42,061 bases of DNA from an uncultured Prevotellaceae bacterium (GCA_902771445.1 CACXXD010000003.1:1-42061), one strand, 5' to 3'. Shown: positions 9,636-17,671, counted from the first letter of the stretch. Program-made: numbers and translations. The notes: a model not told the origin generated them from the sequence alone.

Positions 9636-9676
9636 GCCGAGATTCTCAAGGACGCAGAGAGCCTCGGCAATTTTTT
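9636..9676 (+). terminator. Rho-independent terminator ending the orphan unit
   Basis: GCCGAG (9636-9641) pairs with CTCGGC (9663-9668). Inside it TCTC pairs with GAGA, and the stem is followed by AATTTTTT (9669-9676). No long gene precedes it, so it must terminate a short transcript or read-through from upstream. Confidence 0.8.
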
Positions 9677-9818
9677 GACTAAGCCCCATACCTATATGAA
9701 ACTTGGGCAGCATGAAAAAATGAACGCGTGACCTAACTCGGGGCAGCGAAAACTTCATTCTAAGTCATAACACCTATTAAAAAAATGTAAAACCTATCAC
9801 TATTAGAAGAGATTTATC

Positions 9819-9826
9819 TAATTTTG
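9819..9826 (+). promoter_or_regulatory. -7 box for the GH3 operon
   Basis: TAATTTTG fits TAnnTTTG and is followed by C. It ends 25 bp before ATG 9852. I see no good -33 TTTG at the usual distance. Confidence 0.55.
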
Positions 9827-9851
9827 CACAAGATTTTACAGAAAAAGAAAC

Positions 9852-11396
9852 ATGAGTCTTACATCGATAGCGAGATTTTTCTTCAAACAGCGAATGCATG
9901 AGCTGGAGCGACATCAGAAGGAAGGAGAAACGCTGCAACGCGAAGTCCTTGCCCATCTCATCAGCAGGGCAAAAGACACGGAGTATGGTCGCAACCATAG
10001 TTTTACAACCATCAAGAGCTACGAGAATTTTTCACATAACATACCAGTCAACACCTACGAGGAGCTGAAGGGCGACATCGACCGAATGCGACAGGGTGAG
10101 GTGGATGTGTTGTGGCCGGGCCGCGTGAAGTGGTACGCCAAGTCGAGCGGAACGACCAACGACAAGTCGAAGTTCATCCCCGTATCGCCCGAGGGCCTGA
10201 AGCGCATTCACTACAGGGGAGGCTCCGACGTGGTGGCCCTCTACCTGCGCAACAATCCCAAGAGTCGGATGCTCGATGGGCGCGGACTGATTCTGGGCGG
10301 CAGCCATGCCCCCAACTACAACCTGCCCGGTTCGTTGGTGGGTGACCTGAGCGCCATCCTCATTGAGAACATCAACCCGGTGGTCAACCTGATACGCGTT
10401 CCGTCGAAGAAGACGGCACTGCTCTCCGACTTTGAGATCAAGCGTGACCGCATAGCCCGTGAGGCCATGTCGAAGAACGTGACCAACCTGAGCGGCGTGC
10501 CTTCGTGGATGCTCTCCGTGCTGAACCGCATGATGGAGCTGTCGGGCAAGACCCATCTGGAAGAAGTGTGGCCCAACATTGAGGTGTTCTTTCATGGCGG
10601 TGTGGCCTTCACGCCCTATCGGGAGCAGTACGAGCATCTCATCACCAGTCCAAACATGCATTACATGGAGACCTATAATGCCAGCGAAGGGTTCTTCGGC
10701 ATACAGGACGATCCGTCGGACAAGTCGATGTTGCTGATGCTCGACTACGATGTGTTCTACGAGTTCGTGCCTATCGAGGAACTGGAACAGGGGACTGAGA
10801 ACCCTGCCGACGGTGTTTCGCCCTATGCCCATCTTTCGCCTATTCCGCTCTGGGCCGTGGAGAAAGGCAGGAACTATGCCATGCTGATTTCGACATCGTG
10901 CGGACTGTGGCGCTACATGATTGGCGATACCGTCCGCTTCACGTCGACCAATCCCTATAAGTTCGTGATTTCGGGGCGTACCAAGAGTTTCATCAATGCC
11001 TTTGGCGAGGAACTGATTGTCGACAATGCAGAAAAAGGACTGAGCTATGCTTGTCAGAAGACGGGAGCCGTGGTCAGCGAATATACCGCTGCCCCTGTGT
11101 TTATGGACAACAATGCGAAGTGCCGTCACCAGTGGCTCATCGAGTTTGCCAAGTCGCCAGCCAACTTGCAGGATTTTGCCAGTATCCTGGACCGGAAACT
11201 GCAGGAGCTGAACAGCGACTACGAGGCCAAGCGCTACAAGAACATAACGCTGCAACCGCTGGAAATCATCGAGGCACGGCCCGGACTCTTCAACGAATGG
11301 CTGAAGCGGAAGGGCAAGCTGGGTGGACAGCACAAGGTGCCGCGGCTGAGCAACTCACGCGACATGATGGAAGAACTGTTGAAAATTGAAGATTGA
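9852..11396 (+). CDS. GH3 family acyl-adenylate/amide synthetase-like protein
   Basis: 514 residues, the usual length for bacterial GH3 proteins. The GH3 family belongs to the adenylate-forming (ANL-related) enzymes; plant members conjugate amino acids to auxin or jasmonate, while the substrates of bacterial members are not established. Visible motifs are the ATP-binding SSGTTNDKSKFIPVS (about residues 100-114), the YNASEGFFG motif (about residue 275) and SGRTKSFINAFGEEL in the C-terminal part. There is no signal peptide, so it should be cytoplasmic. It is followed at once by a Big_5 lipoprotein and a DUF3108 protein, suggesting an operon. The last residues (KIED) come from an intergenic-type 14-bp tandem repeat spanning the stop codon. 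Confidence 0.9.
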   Translation: MSLTSIARFFFKQRMHELERHQKEGETLQREVLAHLISRAKDTEYGRNHSFTTIKSYENFSHNIPVNTYEELKGDIDRMRQGEVDVLWPGRVKWYAKSSGTTNDKSKFIPVSPEGLKRIHYRGGSDVVALYLRNNPKSRMLDGRGLILGGSHAPNYNLPGSLVGDLSAILIENINPVVNLIRVPSKKTALLSDFEIKRDRIAREAMSKNVTNLSGVPSWMLSVLNRMMELSGKTHLEEVWPNIEVFFHGGVAFTPYREQYEHLITSPNMHYMETYNASEGFFGIQDDPSDKSMLLMLDYDVFYEFVPIEELEQGTENPADGVSPYAHLSPIPLWAVEKGRNYAMLISTSCGLWRYMIGDTVRFTSTNPYKFVISGRTKSFINAFGEELIVDNAEKGLSYACQKTGAVVSEYTAAPVFMDNNAKCRHQWLIEFAKSPANLQDFASILDRKLQELNSDYEAKRYKNITLQPLEIIEARPGLFNEWLKRKGKLGGQHKVPRLSNSRDMMEELLKIED

Positions 11397-11406
11397 AAAT
11401 TGAAGA
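11379..11406 (+). repeat. Two tandem 14-bp units across the GH3 stop codon
   Basis: TTGAAAATTGAAGA occurs twice without a gap (11379-11392 and 11393-11406). The GH3 stop TGA (11394-11396) lies in the second copy. Related AAGATTG/TTGAAAATTG sequences occur at the ends of the DUF3108 gene (14200-14214) and the araC-type gene (34097-34117). Confidence 0.85.
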
Positions 11407-11422
11407 TTGTGAGAAGATGCTC

Positions 11423-13399
11423 ATGAACGACAAGAAAAATATAGTCAGACGATTTACCATCTGCTTCTTGCTCCTGTGTTGCTGTTGGGTGACGACACAG
11501 TTGCTCGTCTCCTGTGCTCGCATGGGCAATCCCGATGGCGGATGGTTCGACGACACCCCTCCCTATGTGGTCGGCTCCAGCCCCGAAGACCGTGGCATCG
11601 ATGTCAAGTCGAAGCGCGTCACCATCTACTTCAACGAGTTCATCAAGCTGGAAGATGCGCAGAACAAGGTGATCATATCGCCCCCGCAGTTGGAGATGGC
11701 CGACATCAAGGCTTCGGGCAAGCGAATCATTGTCGACCTGCGCGACTCGCTCAAGCCGAACATGACCTATACCATCGACTTCAGCGATGCCATCTCCGAT
11801 AATAACGAGGGCAACCCGATGGGCAACTACACGTTCTCGTTTTCTACGGGCAAGAACATCGACACGCTGCAGGTGTCGGGCTATGCGCTCGATGCCTCCA
11901 ATCTGGAGCCTATCAAAGGTATGCTGGTGGGCCTCTATCCCGACAGCACTTTCGTGGACAGCACTTTCCATAAAGTACCCATGACGCGTGTGTCACGTAC
12001 CAATGGCAGTGGCCGTTTCGTCATCAAGGGTGTGGCACCGGGCCGCTACTTCGTCCGTGCACTGCAAGATGCCGACGGTAACTTCGTGTTCAGTCAGAAA
12101 AGTGAGATGATCGGCTTCAACAACGACACGATTGTGCCTTCGTCGACACTGGCCATCCGTCAGGACACCACATGGCGCGACTCGCTGCATATTGAGAAAA
12201 TCACACCGACGGAATATACCCGTTTCCTGCCCGACGACATCACCTTATTATGTTTTCAGGAGTTGCAGACCTTCCGCAGTCTCATCAAGACGGAGCGCAA
12301 AGAGCCGGAGAAGTTCAGCTTCTACTTCAGCTATGGCAGCGACTCACTGCCTGTCATCAGAGGCTTGAACTTCAATGCCGACAGGGCCTTTGTCATAGAG
12401 GCCTCGGAGAAACTGGACACGATACACTACTGGCTACGCGACACGGCACTGGTCAATCAAGACACGTTGCGGATGGAGGCAATCTACATGATGACCGACA
12501 CCACAGGACTGCTGATCTCGAAGACCGACACCATCGAGGCGATGCCCAAGGTTCCCTATGCCAAGCGGTTGAAGAACAAACAGAAAGAGATTGAGAAATG
12601 GGAGAAGGAACAGGAGAAGAAAAAGAAGCGCGACGAGCCTTACGACAGCATCATGCCGCCTGAGTTCATCAAGGTGAAGATTTCGGCATCGAGCCAGATG
12701 TCTCCTTTGCAGAACATCTACTTCGAGTTCCCCATACCACTCGACTCCTGTAACATGGAGGCCGTGCATCTGTATTCAATGATTGACTCCGTGTGGTATC
12801 GGTCGCCCCATGTGTTTGAGCAAGTATCCGCCCGACAGTATGTGCTGAAAGCTGAGTGGCGCCCTGGTACAGAATACAGTCTGGAGGTTGATTCACTGGC
12901 TTTCACCGACATCTATGGCCTGACCTCGAAGCCCATCAAACAGGGTGTGAAGGTCAGCACCGAAGACCAGTTCAGCTCGCTGTTCATCACCCTGTCGAAC
13001 GTGCCTGACAGCGGCACCGTCTTTGTTCAGATGATGGACAATGGCGACAAGGTGGTGCGTCAGGAAAAGGTGGTAGACAACACCGTTGAGTTCTACTATG
13101 TGAGACCTGGTAAATACTATCTTCGCGCCTTTGTCGACTACAACGGCAACGGCATCTGGGACACCGGCGACTATGACAGTGGTCTGCAGGCTGAGCCTGT
13201 ATTCTACAACAATGAACAGGTGGAGTGCAAGATGAAGTGGGATGTCAACCGAAAATGGAGTCTCACCGCTCTGCCACGCTATCGGCAGAAGCCGCAGTCC
13301 ATCACCAAGCAGAAGCCCGATCAGGCCAAGAAACAACAGAACCGTAACGCACAAAGGGCTGCCGAAAAGGGCATCCCCTATCCAATAAAGACGAAGTGA
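11423..13399 (+). CDS. Big_5 (Ig-like) domain lipoprotein
   Basis: I chose ATG 11423 because GAGAAG sits at the right distance upstream; a TTG at 11393 and an ATG at 11417 are alternatives in the same frame. The 658-residue product has a basic N-terminus, a Leu/Cys-rich membrane stretch and a lipobox ending LLVSC, so it should be lipidated. A Big_5 Ig-like domain follows (about residues 38-145, TPPYVVGSSPEDRGIDV...YTFSFSTG), then beta-rich segments including a carboxypeptidase-regulatory-like part (about 150-230), a charged Lys/Glu stretch near residue 395, and a basic C-terminus. The stop codon is two bases before the DUF3108 ATG, so the two are likely translationally coupled. The function is unknown; placement next to GH3 suggests a shared envelope-related task. 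Confidence 0.8.
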   Translation: MNDKKNIVRRFTICFLLLCCCWVTTQLLVSCARMGNPDGGWFDDTPPYVVGSSPEDRGIDVKSKRVTIYFNEFIKLEDAQNKVIISPPQLEMADIKASGKRIIVDLRDSLKPNMTYTIDFSDAISDNNEGNPMGNYTFSFSTGKNIDTLQVSGYALDASNLEPIKGMLVGLYPDSTFVDSTFHKVPMTRVSRTNGSGRFVIKGVAPGRYFVRALQDADGNFVFSQKSEMIGFNNDTIVPSSTLAIRQDTTWRDSLHIEKITPTEYTRFLPDDITLLCFQELQTFRSLIKTERKEPEKFSFYFSYGSDSLPVIRGLNFNADRAFVIEASEKLDTIHYWLRDTALVNQDTLRMEAIYMMTDTTGLLISKTDTIEAMPKVPYAKRLKNKQKEIEKWEKEQEKKKKRDEPYDSIMPPEFIKVKISASSQMSPLQNIYFEFPIPLDSCNMEAVHLYSMIDSVWYRSPHVFEQVSARQYVLKAEWRPGTEYSLEVDSLAFTDIYGLTSKPIKQGVKVSTEDQFSSLFITLSNVPDSGTVFVQMMDNGDKVVRQEKVVDNTVEFYYVRPGKYYLRAFVDYNGNGIWDTGDYDSGLQAEPVFYNNEQVECKMKWDVNRKWSLTALPRYRQKPQSITKQKPDQAKKQQNRNAQRAAEKGIPYPIKTK

Positions 13400-13401
13400 C
13401 A

Positions 13402-14214
13402 ATGATGAAGCGCATTCTTTCCGTCATAGCTTTTGTGTCCTGTCTCTTGACAGCGAGCGCACAGTGCGGCATTGAGAACACGGCTTTCAAGGAAGGCGAG
13501 TTCCTGGCCTACGACCTTTACTTCAACTGGAAGTTCATCTGGCTGAAGGTGGGAACGGCCAGCATGTCGACGGTCAAGTCGACCTTTGGGGGGCAAGAGG
13601 CATTCCGTGCCAGTCTCATCACGCGTGGCAACGAGCGGCTCGACGGCATGTTTGTCATGCGCGACACGCTCATCAGCTATTGTAACATGGACTTGGCTCC
13701 GCTCTATCATCGCAAAGGTGCTCGCGAGGGCAAGCGATATTATGTGGACGAGCTGTGGTACTCCTATCCCAAAAGTAACTGTCATGTCAAGATGCATGCC
13801 ATCACATCGAGTGGCGAGCACCTCAGCCAGGAGAAGGAATACAAGGACTGTGTCTACGACATGATGAGCATCTTTCTGCGTGCTCGCAACTTTGACGGCT
13901 CTCGTCTGAAGGTCGACGATGTCATCAACCTGCCTATCACCGATGCTTCGAGTCTGAAAAATTCATGGCTGAAGTTCCGTGGAAAGGAAACGTTTAAGAT
14001 TGAGGGGACCAATGAGAAGTTCCGCTGCCTGGTCTTCTCGTTCATTGAGCATGAAGATGGAAAGAACAACGAACTGATTCGCTTCTATGTCACTGACGAC
14101 CTCAATCATATCCCTGTGCGTCTTGACATGTTTCTCTCCTTCGGCTCTGCCAAGGCTTTTCTCAGAACATATCAAGGTGTAAGAAATCCACTCAGTTCGA
14201 AGATTGAAGATTGA
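13402..14214 (+). CDS. DUF3108 family exported protein
   Basis: 270 residues from ATG 13402 (ATG 13405 is equally possible). The N-terminus MMKRILSVIAFVSCLLTASAQ is a clear signal peptide. The mature part begins with FKEGEFLAYDLYFNWKFIWLKVGTASM, the hallmark opening of DUF3108 proteins, which are thought to be periplasmic or envelope beta proteins. It is the third gene of the GH3-lipoprotein-DUF3108 run, with a two-base gap to the upstream gene. The C-terminal KIED and the stop codon are written by a tandem AAGATTG repeat, and a large inverted repeat lies directly downstream. Confidence 0.8.
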   Translation: MMKRILSVIAFVSCLLTASAQCGIENTAFKEGEFLAYDLYFNWKFIWLKVGTASMSTVKSTFGGQEAFRASLITRGNERLDGMFVMRDTLISYCNMDLAPLYHRKGAREGKRYYVDELWYSYPKSNCHVKMHAITSSGEHLSQEKEYKDCVYDMMSIFLRARNFDGSRLKVDDVINLPITDASSLKNSWLKFRGKETFKIEGTNEKFRCLVFSFIEHEDGKNNELIRFYVTDDLNHIPVRLDMFLSFGSAKAFLRTYQGVRNPLSSKIED

Positions 14215-14222
14215 AAACTTAC

Positions 14223-14322
14223 CCAATTGAGAATGGAGAATGGAGAATTGAGAATTATGATTAGTTTTGCTATGGGCAAGGTAATCATAATTCTCAATTC
14301 TCCATTCTCAATTTTCAATTGG
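14223..14322. terminator. 41-bp-arm inverted repeat between convergent genes, likely bidirectional terminator
   Basis: Arms 14223-14263 and 14282-14322 are complementary at 39 of 41 positions around an 18-base loop. The arms are built from AATTGAGAATGGAGAATTG-type units that look like dispersed Bacteroidales intergenic repeats. The element fills the 110-bp gap between DUF3108 (plus) and the aldo/keto reductase (minus), where a two-way terminator would be expected. Confidence 0.75.
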
Positions 14323-14324
14323 AA

Positions 14325-15293
14325 TTAGATTGTTTCTGTGAACGGTTCTGCCGTGACGCACTTCAGGTTCTTTTGCAGCTGCTCAGTTGAGCTGGCACCA
14401 ACCAGTACCGATGTCACGCCCTTTTGATGTAGAATCCAGGCGAGTGCCATCTCTGCTAACGTCTCACCACGTTGCTGAGCAACATCGTTGTAGCCGCGTA
14501 TCTTCTGCAACAGCTTATCGGTCAGCATGCTCTCCTTCAGGAACTTGCCTTTCGACATGCGCGAATCCTGTGGGATGCCGTTCAGATAGCGATCGGTGAG
14601 CAGACCCTGTGCCAACGGCGAGAAGGAGATAAAGCCCACACCGTGTTCGACGCACAAGTCGAGAATGCCTTCTTCTTGCGGAGCCCTGTCGAGCATGTTC
14701 AGACGGCCTTGGTAGATCAGACAAGGCACGTCGCGCTCCTTCAGATACTTGAAGGCAAAGCGCGTGGCTTCGAGTGGCCATCGCGAGATGCCGACGTAGA
14801 GGGCCTTGCCGGCTCTGACCACATCGACGAGTGCCTGCAATGTCTCTTCTAATGGTGTCTCTGGGTCGTAGCGATGACTGTAGAACAGGTCGACATAGTC
14901 GAGATGCATGCGTCTGAGACTCTGGTCGAGCGAGGCCATCAGATACTTGCGCGAACCCCAATTGCCGTAAGGGCCTGCCCACATGTCGTAGCCGGCCTTG
15001 GTCGAGATGAACAGCTCGTCGCGATAGGGAGCGAAGTCGTCCTCCATTAGTCGGCCCATTGTCTCTTCTGCCGAGCCGTAGGGAGGACCGTAGTTGTTGG
15101 CCAAGTCGAAGTGAGTGATTCCGTGATCGAAAGCATAGCGGGTGATTTGGCGGCTCCGTTCAAACGGATCGACACCGCCGAAGTTATGCCAGAAGCCCAG
15201 CGACACCTGAGGCAGCATCACGCCGCTTCGTCCGCATCGCTCATACTTCATGCACCCATCATAACGTGCGTTGTCAGCAAGATAGTTTTCCAT
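14325..15293 (-). CDS. Aldo/keto reductase (YghZ/Gpr-like)
   Basis: 322 residues from ATG 15293. The frame continues upstream to 15434, but that part has no family similarity, overlaps the promoter at 15323-15353 and would push the conserved start far into the protein. AKR enzymes reduce aldehydes and ketones with NADPH. The catalytic tetrad is visible: Asp and Tyr in THFDLANNYG, Lys in FISTKAGYD, His in LFYSHRYDP. The AGYDMWAGPYGNWGSRKY stretch is typical of the YghZ (L-glyceraldehyde 3-phosphate reductase) branch. It is a single-gene unit with its own strong promoter, converging on the DUF3108 gene. The physiological substrate cannot be read from sequence. Confidence 0.88.
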   Translation of the reverse strand: MENYLADNARYDGCMKYERCGRSGVMLPQVSLGFWHNFGGVDPFERSRQITRYAFDHGITHFDLANNYGPPYGSAEETMGRLMEDDFAPYRDELFISTKAGYDMWAGPYGNWGSRKYLMASLDQSLRRMHLDYVDLFYSHRYDPETPLEETLQALVDVVRAGKALYVGISRWPLEATRFAFKYLKERDVPCLIYQGRLNMLDRAPQEEGILDLCVEHGVGFISFSPLAQGLLTDRYLNGIPQDSRMSKGKFLKESMLTDKLLQKIRGYNDVAQQRGETLAEMALAWILHQKGVTSVLVGASSTEQLQKNLKCVTAEPFTETI

Positions 15294-15322
15294 AATTTTT
15301 TCGATTAGTTCGTAATTGCTGA

Positions 15323-15353
15323 CAAAGATACGGAAAAACGAGCGAAATGCAAA
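15323..15353 (-). promoter_or_regulatory. Promoter of the aldo/keto reductase gene
   Basis: On the minus strand, TTTG (15353-15350) and TATCTTTG (15330-15323) are separated by 19 bp, matching the Bacteroidetes -33/-7 consensus. The -7 box ends 29 bp before ATG 15293, which supports the shorter start. Confidence 0.8.
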
Positions 15354-15563
15354 AGGAAAGCAAGCTTTTCTTTTCATTTCCGAGTGCTGAGTAACTTCGG
15401 CAAGGCCAAAGTTACAAAAAAATGGTAGCAGCACAAAACAAAATCATTTGTTTTTTTATGTCGGGCATGTCTCATTTCTGCGTAATTCGTTAAATTAAAG
15501 CGCAAAACAAAAGCCTACTTAACTTTTTTAAAACTAAAATGCCATTGTTTTCTATATTTTTCG

Positions 15564-15571
15564 TAACTTTG
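15564..15571 (+). promoter_or_regulatory. -7 box for the Wza-like gene
   Basis: TAACTTTG followed by C fits the Bacteroidetes -7 box. It would give a leader of about 50 nt before ATG 15628. The -33 element is not clear. Confidence 0.55.
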
Positions 15572-15627
15572 CAACGTTTTTCAAAAATGTGGATAGTAAC
15601 AGAATATCAAGATATTTACGGAAGTTT

Positions 15628-16431
15628 ATGAATAAGTTTCTGAAAAGCATAGTCGCCGGACTCCTTATCGTCATCGTGTCGTCTTGCGCCAACTACAAGG
15701 ATGTGCCTTATTTCCAGAATGCCAAAGGGTTCAAGGACGCAGGCACCAATGGCCTCTATGATATGACGATTAAGCCGAAAGACATGCTCTCTATCTTCGT
15801 GTTTTCCAGTCAGAAGGAAGCCGTGATGCAGTTCAATACCAGAGATCCGCAGCCGCTGGAAATCACCAGCAATCGAATCACTACATACGGTTATCCGAGA
15901 GTTCACCATTATCTTGTTGACAACAATGGTGACATCGATTTCCCCGTGGTTGGCAAGATTAACATTGGCGGCTTGACCATAGAGCAGACCAATCAGCGCA
16001 TCAAGGAAAAGATTGCGCCCTACATCCAGAAGGGTACCGACTATCTGGTGAACACCACCATCGACAATTTCGAGGTGACGGTCATGGGCGAGGTGAAGCG
16101 TCCGAACACCTTCACCATCACACGCAACAAGGCTACCATTCTTGAGGCTCTGGCCTTGGCCGGCGATATGACCGTCTATGGTAAGCGCGACAAGGTGAAG
16201 GTGCTGCGCGAGGTAGCCGACGGCACCTATGAGGTGCATGAGCTTGACATGCGCAATGCCAACATTCTGAATTCACCTTATTATTATTTGCAGCAGCGCG
16301 ACATCGTCTATGTGGAGCCAAATGAGGCTATGGTGCAGAACTCACAGGTGGGTACCACCACTCGTCTGTGGGTGCGTGGTGTCAGCATCGCCATCTCACT
16401 CGGCTCTCTGCTCTATCGCGTGCTCAAATAA
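15628..16431 (+). CDS. Polysaccharide export outer-membrane lipoprotein (Wza/BexD-like)
   Basis: 267 residues from ATG 15628, chosen because it opens directly with a signal sequence ending VIVSSC, a lipobox. A GTG at 15589 would add 13 residues in front. The protein has the Poly_export domain (about residues 45-135, IKPKDMLSIFVFS) and a SLBB-like domain (about 145-230, VTVMGEVKRPNTF), then a C-terminal membrane-like helix. This family forms the outer-membrane channel for capsule or exopolysaccharide. It is usually next to a Wzc-type tyrosine autokinase and glycosyltransferases, but here none of these is adjacent and the next gene is on the opposite strand. It could serve a distant polysaccharide cluster. 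Confidence 0.88.
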   Translation: MNKFLKSIVAGLLIVIVSSCANYKDVPYFQNAKGFKDAGTNGLYDMTIKPKDMLSIFVFSSQKEAVMQFNTRDPQPLEITSNRITTYGYPRVHHYLVDNNGDIDFPVVGKINIGGLTIEQTNQRIKEKIAPYIQKGTDYLVNTTIDNFEVTVMGEVKRPNTFTITRNKATILEALALAGDMTVYGKRDKVKVLREVADGTYEVHELDMRNANILNSPYYYLQQRDIVYVEPNEAMVQNSQVGTTTRLWVRGVSIAISLGSLLYRVLK

Positions 16432-16498
16432 CAGGTCTGTCATTACTGTCCTTTCTGTATTCTAAGCTTTAAGAGGTTATACATTTTCTGCATCGCAG

Positions 16499-17671
16499 TC
16501 AATAAGCATACACCAACCCGTACTTCTCGTGCAGTCGGCGAAGAGTACCATCCGACTTCATCTGCTGGATGGTGTTGTTCACCATCTGCAACAAATCTTC
16601 TTGGCCTTTCTGCATCAGCACACCAATCTGTCCGTGAGTGAACGGAGCATTCAACAGAGGGGCTGCCAGTCGGGTGTCCGTCTGTACGTAATAAGGTGCC
16701 TCCGTTATTTCCGTAATCATCACGTCGGCCTTTCCTTCTGCGATGAGCGTTGGAATCTCCTCGTTCTTCTGATGCACGATGATGGTTGCATGAGTCAGGT
16801 TCTCATTGGCAAACTTCTCGTTCAGTCCGCCGGGGTTCACCATCACATGCACTTCGGGCTTGTCGATATCAGCCAGCGACTTGTATCGCTCACGCTCCGA
16901 TGCTCTGCAAAGAATCGTCTTGCCATTAGCCAGATAGCCCTCGCTCATCAGCATGCTCTGTTTACGGGCATCGGTAATGGTGATGCCGCCGATGGCAAGG
17001 TCGAATAGCTGAGGCTCCGTCAGCACATCGGCTGTCAGCGTGGGCCAGGAAGTCTTGACAAACTTGATGCCTACCCCCAGCTTGCCGGCAATCGCCTTGG
17101 CAACCTCTATGCCATAGCCCCAGTAAGTGCCGTCAGCTTCGCAGAAAGACAGCGGACGGTAGTCGCCTGTCGTGCCGACAAGCAGCGTGTCGCGTTCCAC
17201 AATCTGAGCCACCTTTCCGTTGACGGGAATGTCGGTGCAAGTGGAAAGGACGAAAGCCGATTGCTGATTGTTCTCTTTTCCAAACTGGATGGCACTGCCG
17301 AGCGATGTTTCAGGAAATAGTTTTGTGCTGTCGAAGTAATACAATCCATCCTCAGTGTTCAGCCAGCCCCCTACATAGCCATCGTGGCTGAGTGCATGGC
17401 TGACAACCTTTTCGAGTTGGTTGCGTGAGTGGCTGTGCTGAGTTTCAGCATAACTGACAGCAATACCCTCTTTCGGCTCAGTCATCGTGCGGATGTCGAT
17501 GGTGAATCCGTCGGGATGGCTCAGGCTGAACGTCCATACCTTATCGGCAATAGCCGTCAGGCTGTCCTGCCCTGTAGCGGCATCGCTGTTACCGCATGCT
17601 GCCAGCACCGAAGAACTGCACAGGGCCAGTATGACGGTTATTATCCAGATGTTTCTCCTGATTTTCTCCAT
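16499..17671 (-). CDS. Periplasmic lipoprotein: N-terminal small domain fused to a PheC-like binding-protein fold
   Basis: 390 residues from ATG 17671 (an ATG at 17695 would add eight). The signal sequence ends VLAAC, a lipobox. Residues about 30-150 form a separate domain (GFTIDIRTMTEPKEGIAV...GGWLNTEDGLYYFDS) that I cannot name. Residues about 158-390 are an SBP_bac_3 fold. They resemble cyclohexadienyl dehydratase PheC more than ordinary amino-acid binding proteins: VGTTGDYRPLSF, TSWPTL, NPGGLNEKFA and KADVMITEITEA, the last keeping a Glu in the region of the PheC catalytic Glu. It may therefore be a dehydratase acting on prephenate or arogenate, or a plain binding lipoprotein; no ABC permease is adjacent. 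The fold is clear; the activity is inference. Confidence 0.75.
   Translation of the reverse strand: MEKIRRNIWIITVILALCSSSVLAACGNSDAATGQDSLTAIADKVWTFSLSHPDGFTIDIRTMTEPKEGIAVSYAETQHSHSRNQLEKVVSHALSHDGYVGGWLNTEDGLYYFDSTKLFPETSLGSAIQFGKENNQQSAFVLSTCTDIPVNGKVAQIVERDTLLVGTTGDYRPLSFCEADGTYWGYGIEVAKAIAGKLGVGIKFVKTSWPTLTADVLTEPQLFDLAIGGITITDARKQSMLMSEGYLANGKTILCRASERERYKSLADIDKPEVHVMVNPGGLNEKFANENLTHATIIVHQKNEEIPTLIAEGKADVMITEITEAPYYVQTDTRLAAPLLNAPFTHGQIGVLMQKGQEDLLQMVNNTIQQMKSDGTLRRLHEKYGLVYAY

Larger units (their letters stand above)
9442..9676 (+). ncRNA. Candidate small RNA or attenuator leader with a 10-codon peptide
   Basis: A transcript starting just after the 9434-9441 box would end at the 9636-9676 terminator, about 230 nt. 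It carries a well-placed AAGGAA before ATG 9503 and a frame MKKTIILGRM ending at TAG 9533-9535. Codons 7-8 of that frame (CTCGGC, 9521-9526) are identical to the 3' arm of the terminator stem (9663-9668), so they could pair with its 5' arm (9636-9641) instead and act as an antiterminator. Alternative reading: past the TAG the same frame stays open to TAA 9680-9682, so this could be a dead 60-codon gene with a signal-peptide-like start. Confidence 0.45.
9333..9851 (+). other. 519-bp stretch without a conventional gene
   Basis: This stretch holds, in order, a terminator (9391-9430), a promoter-like sequence (9411-9441), a candidate leader/ncRNA unit ending at a second terminator (9442-9676), an AT-rich spacer in which GCCCC (about 9685) can pair with GGGGC (about 9740), and a -7 box for the GH3 gene (9819-9826). 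No frame longer than about 60 codons without a stop shows family similarity that I recognise. Confidence 0.8.

Noticed and set aside
9442..9676. Retron or 6S RNA
   Set aside because: No reverse transcriptase is nearby, and the predicted pairing does not form the long central-bubble rod of 6S RNA as far as I can trace it.
10032..11333. 433-codon minus-strand open frame opposite the GH3 gene
   Set aside because: It is the complement of a well-supported GH3 coding region, and its composition (His, Val and Leu rich) is typical of an antisense shadow in GC-richer DNA.
15294..15434. N-terminal extension of the aldo/keto reductase
   Set aside because: It covers a full -33/-7 promoter (15323-15353) and adds 47 residues not expected in the family.
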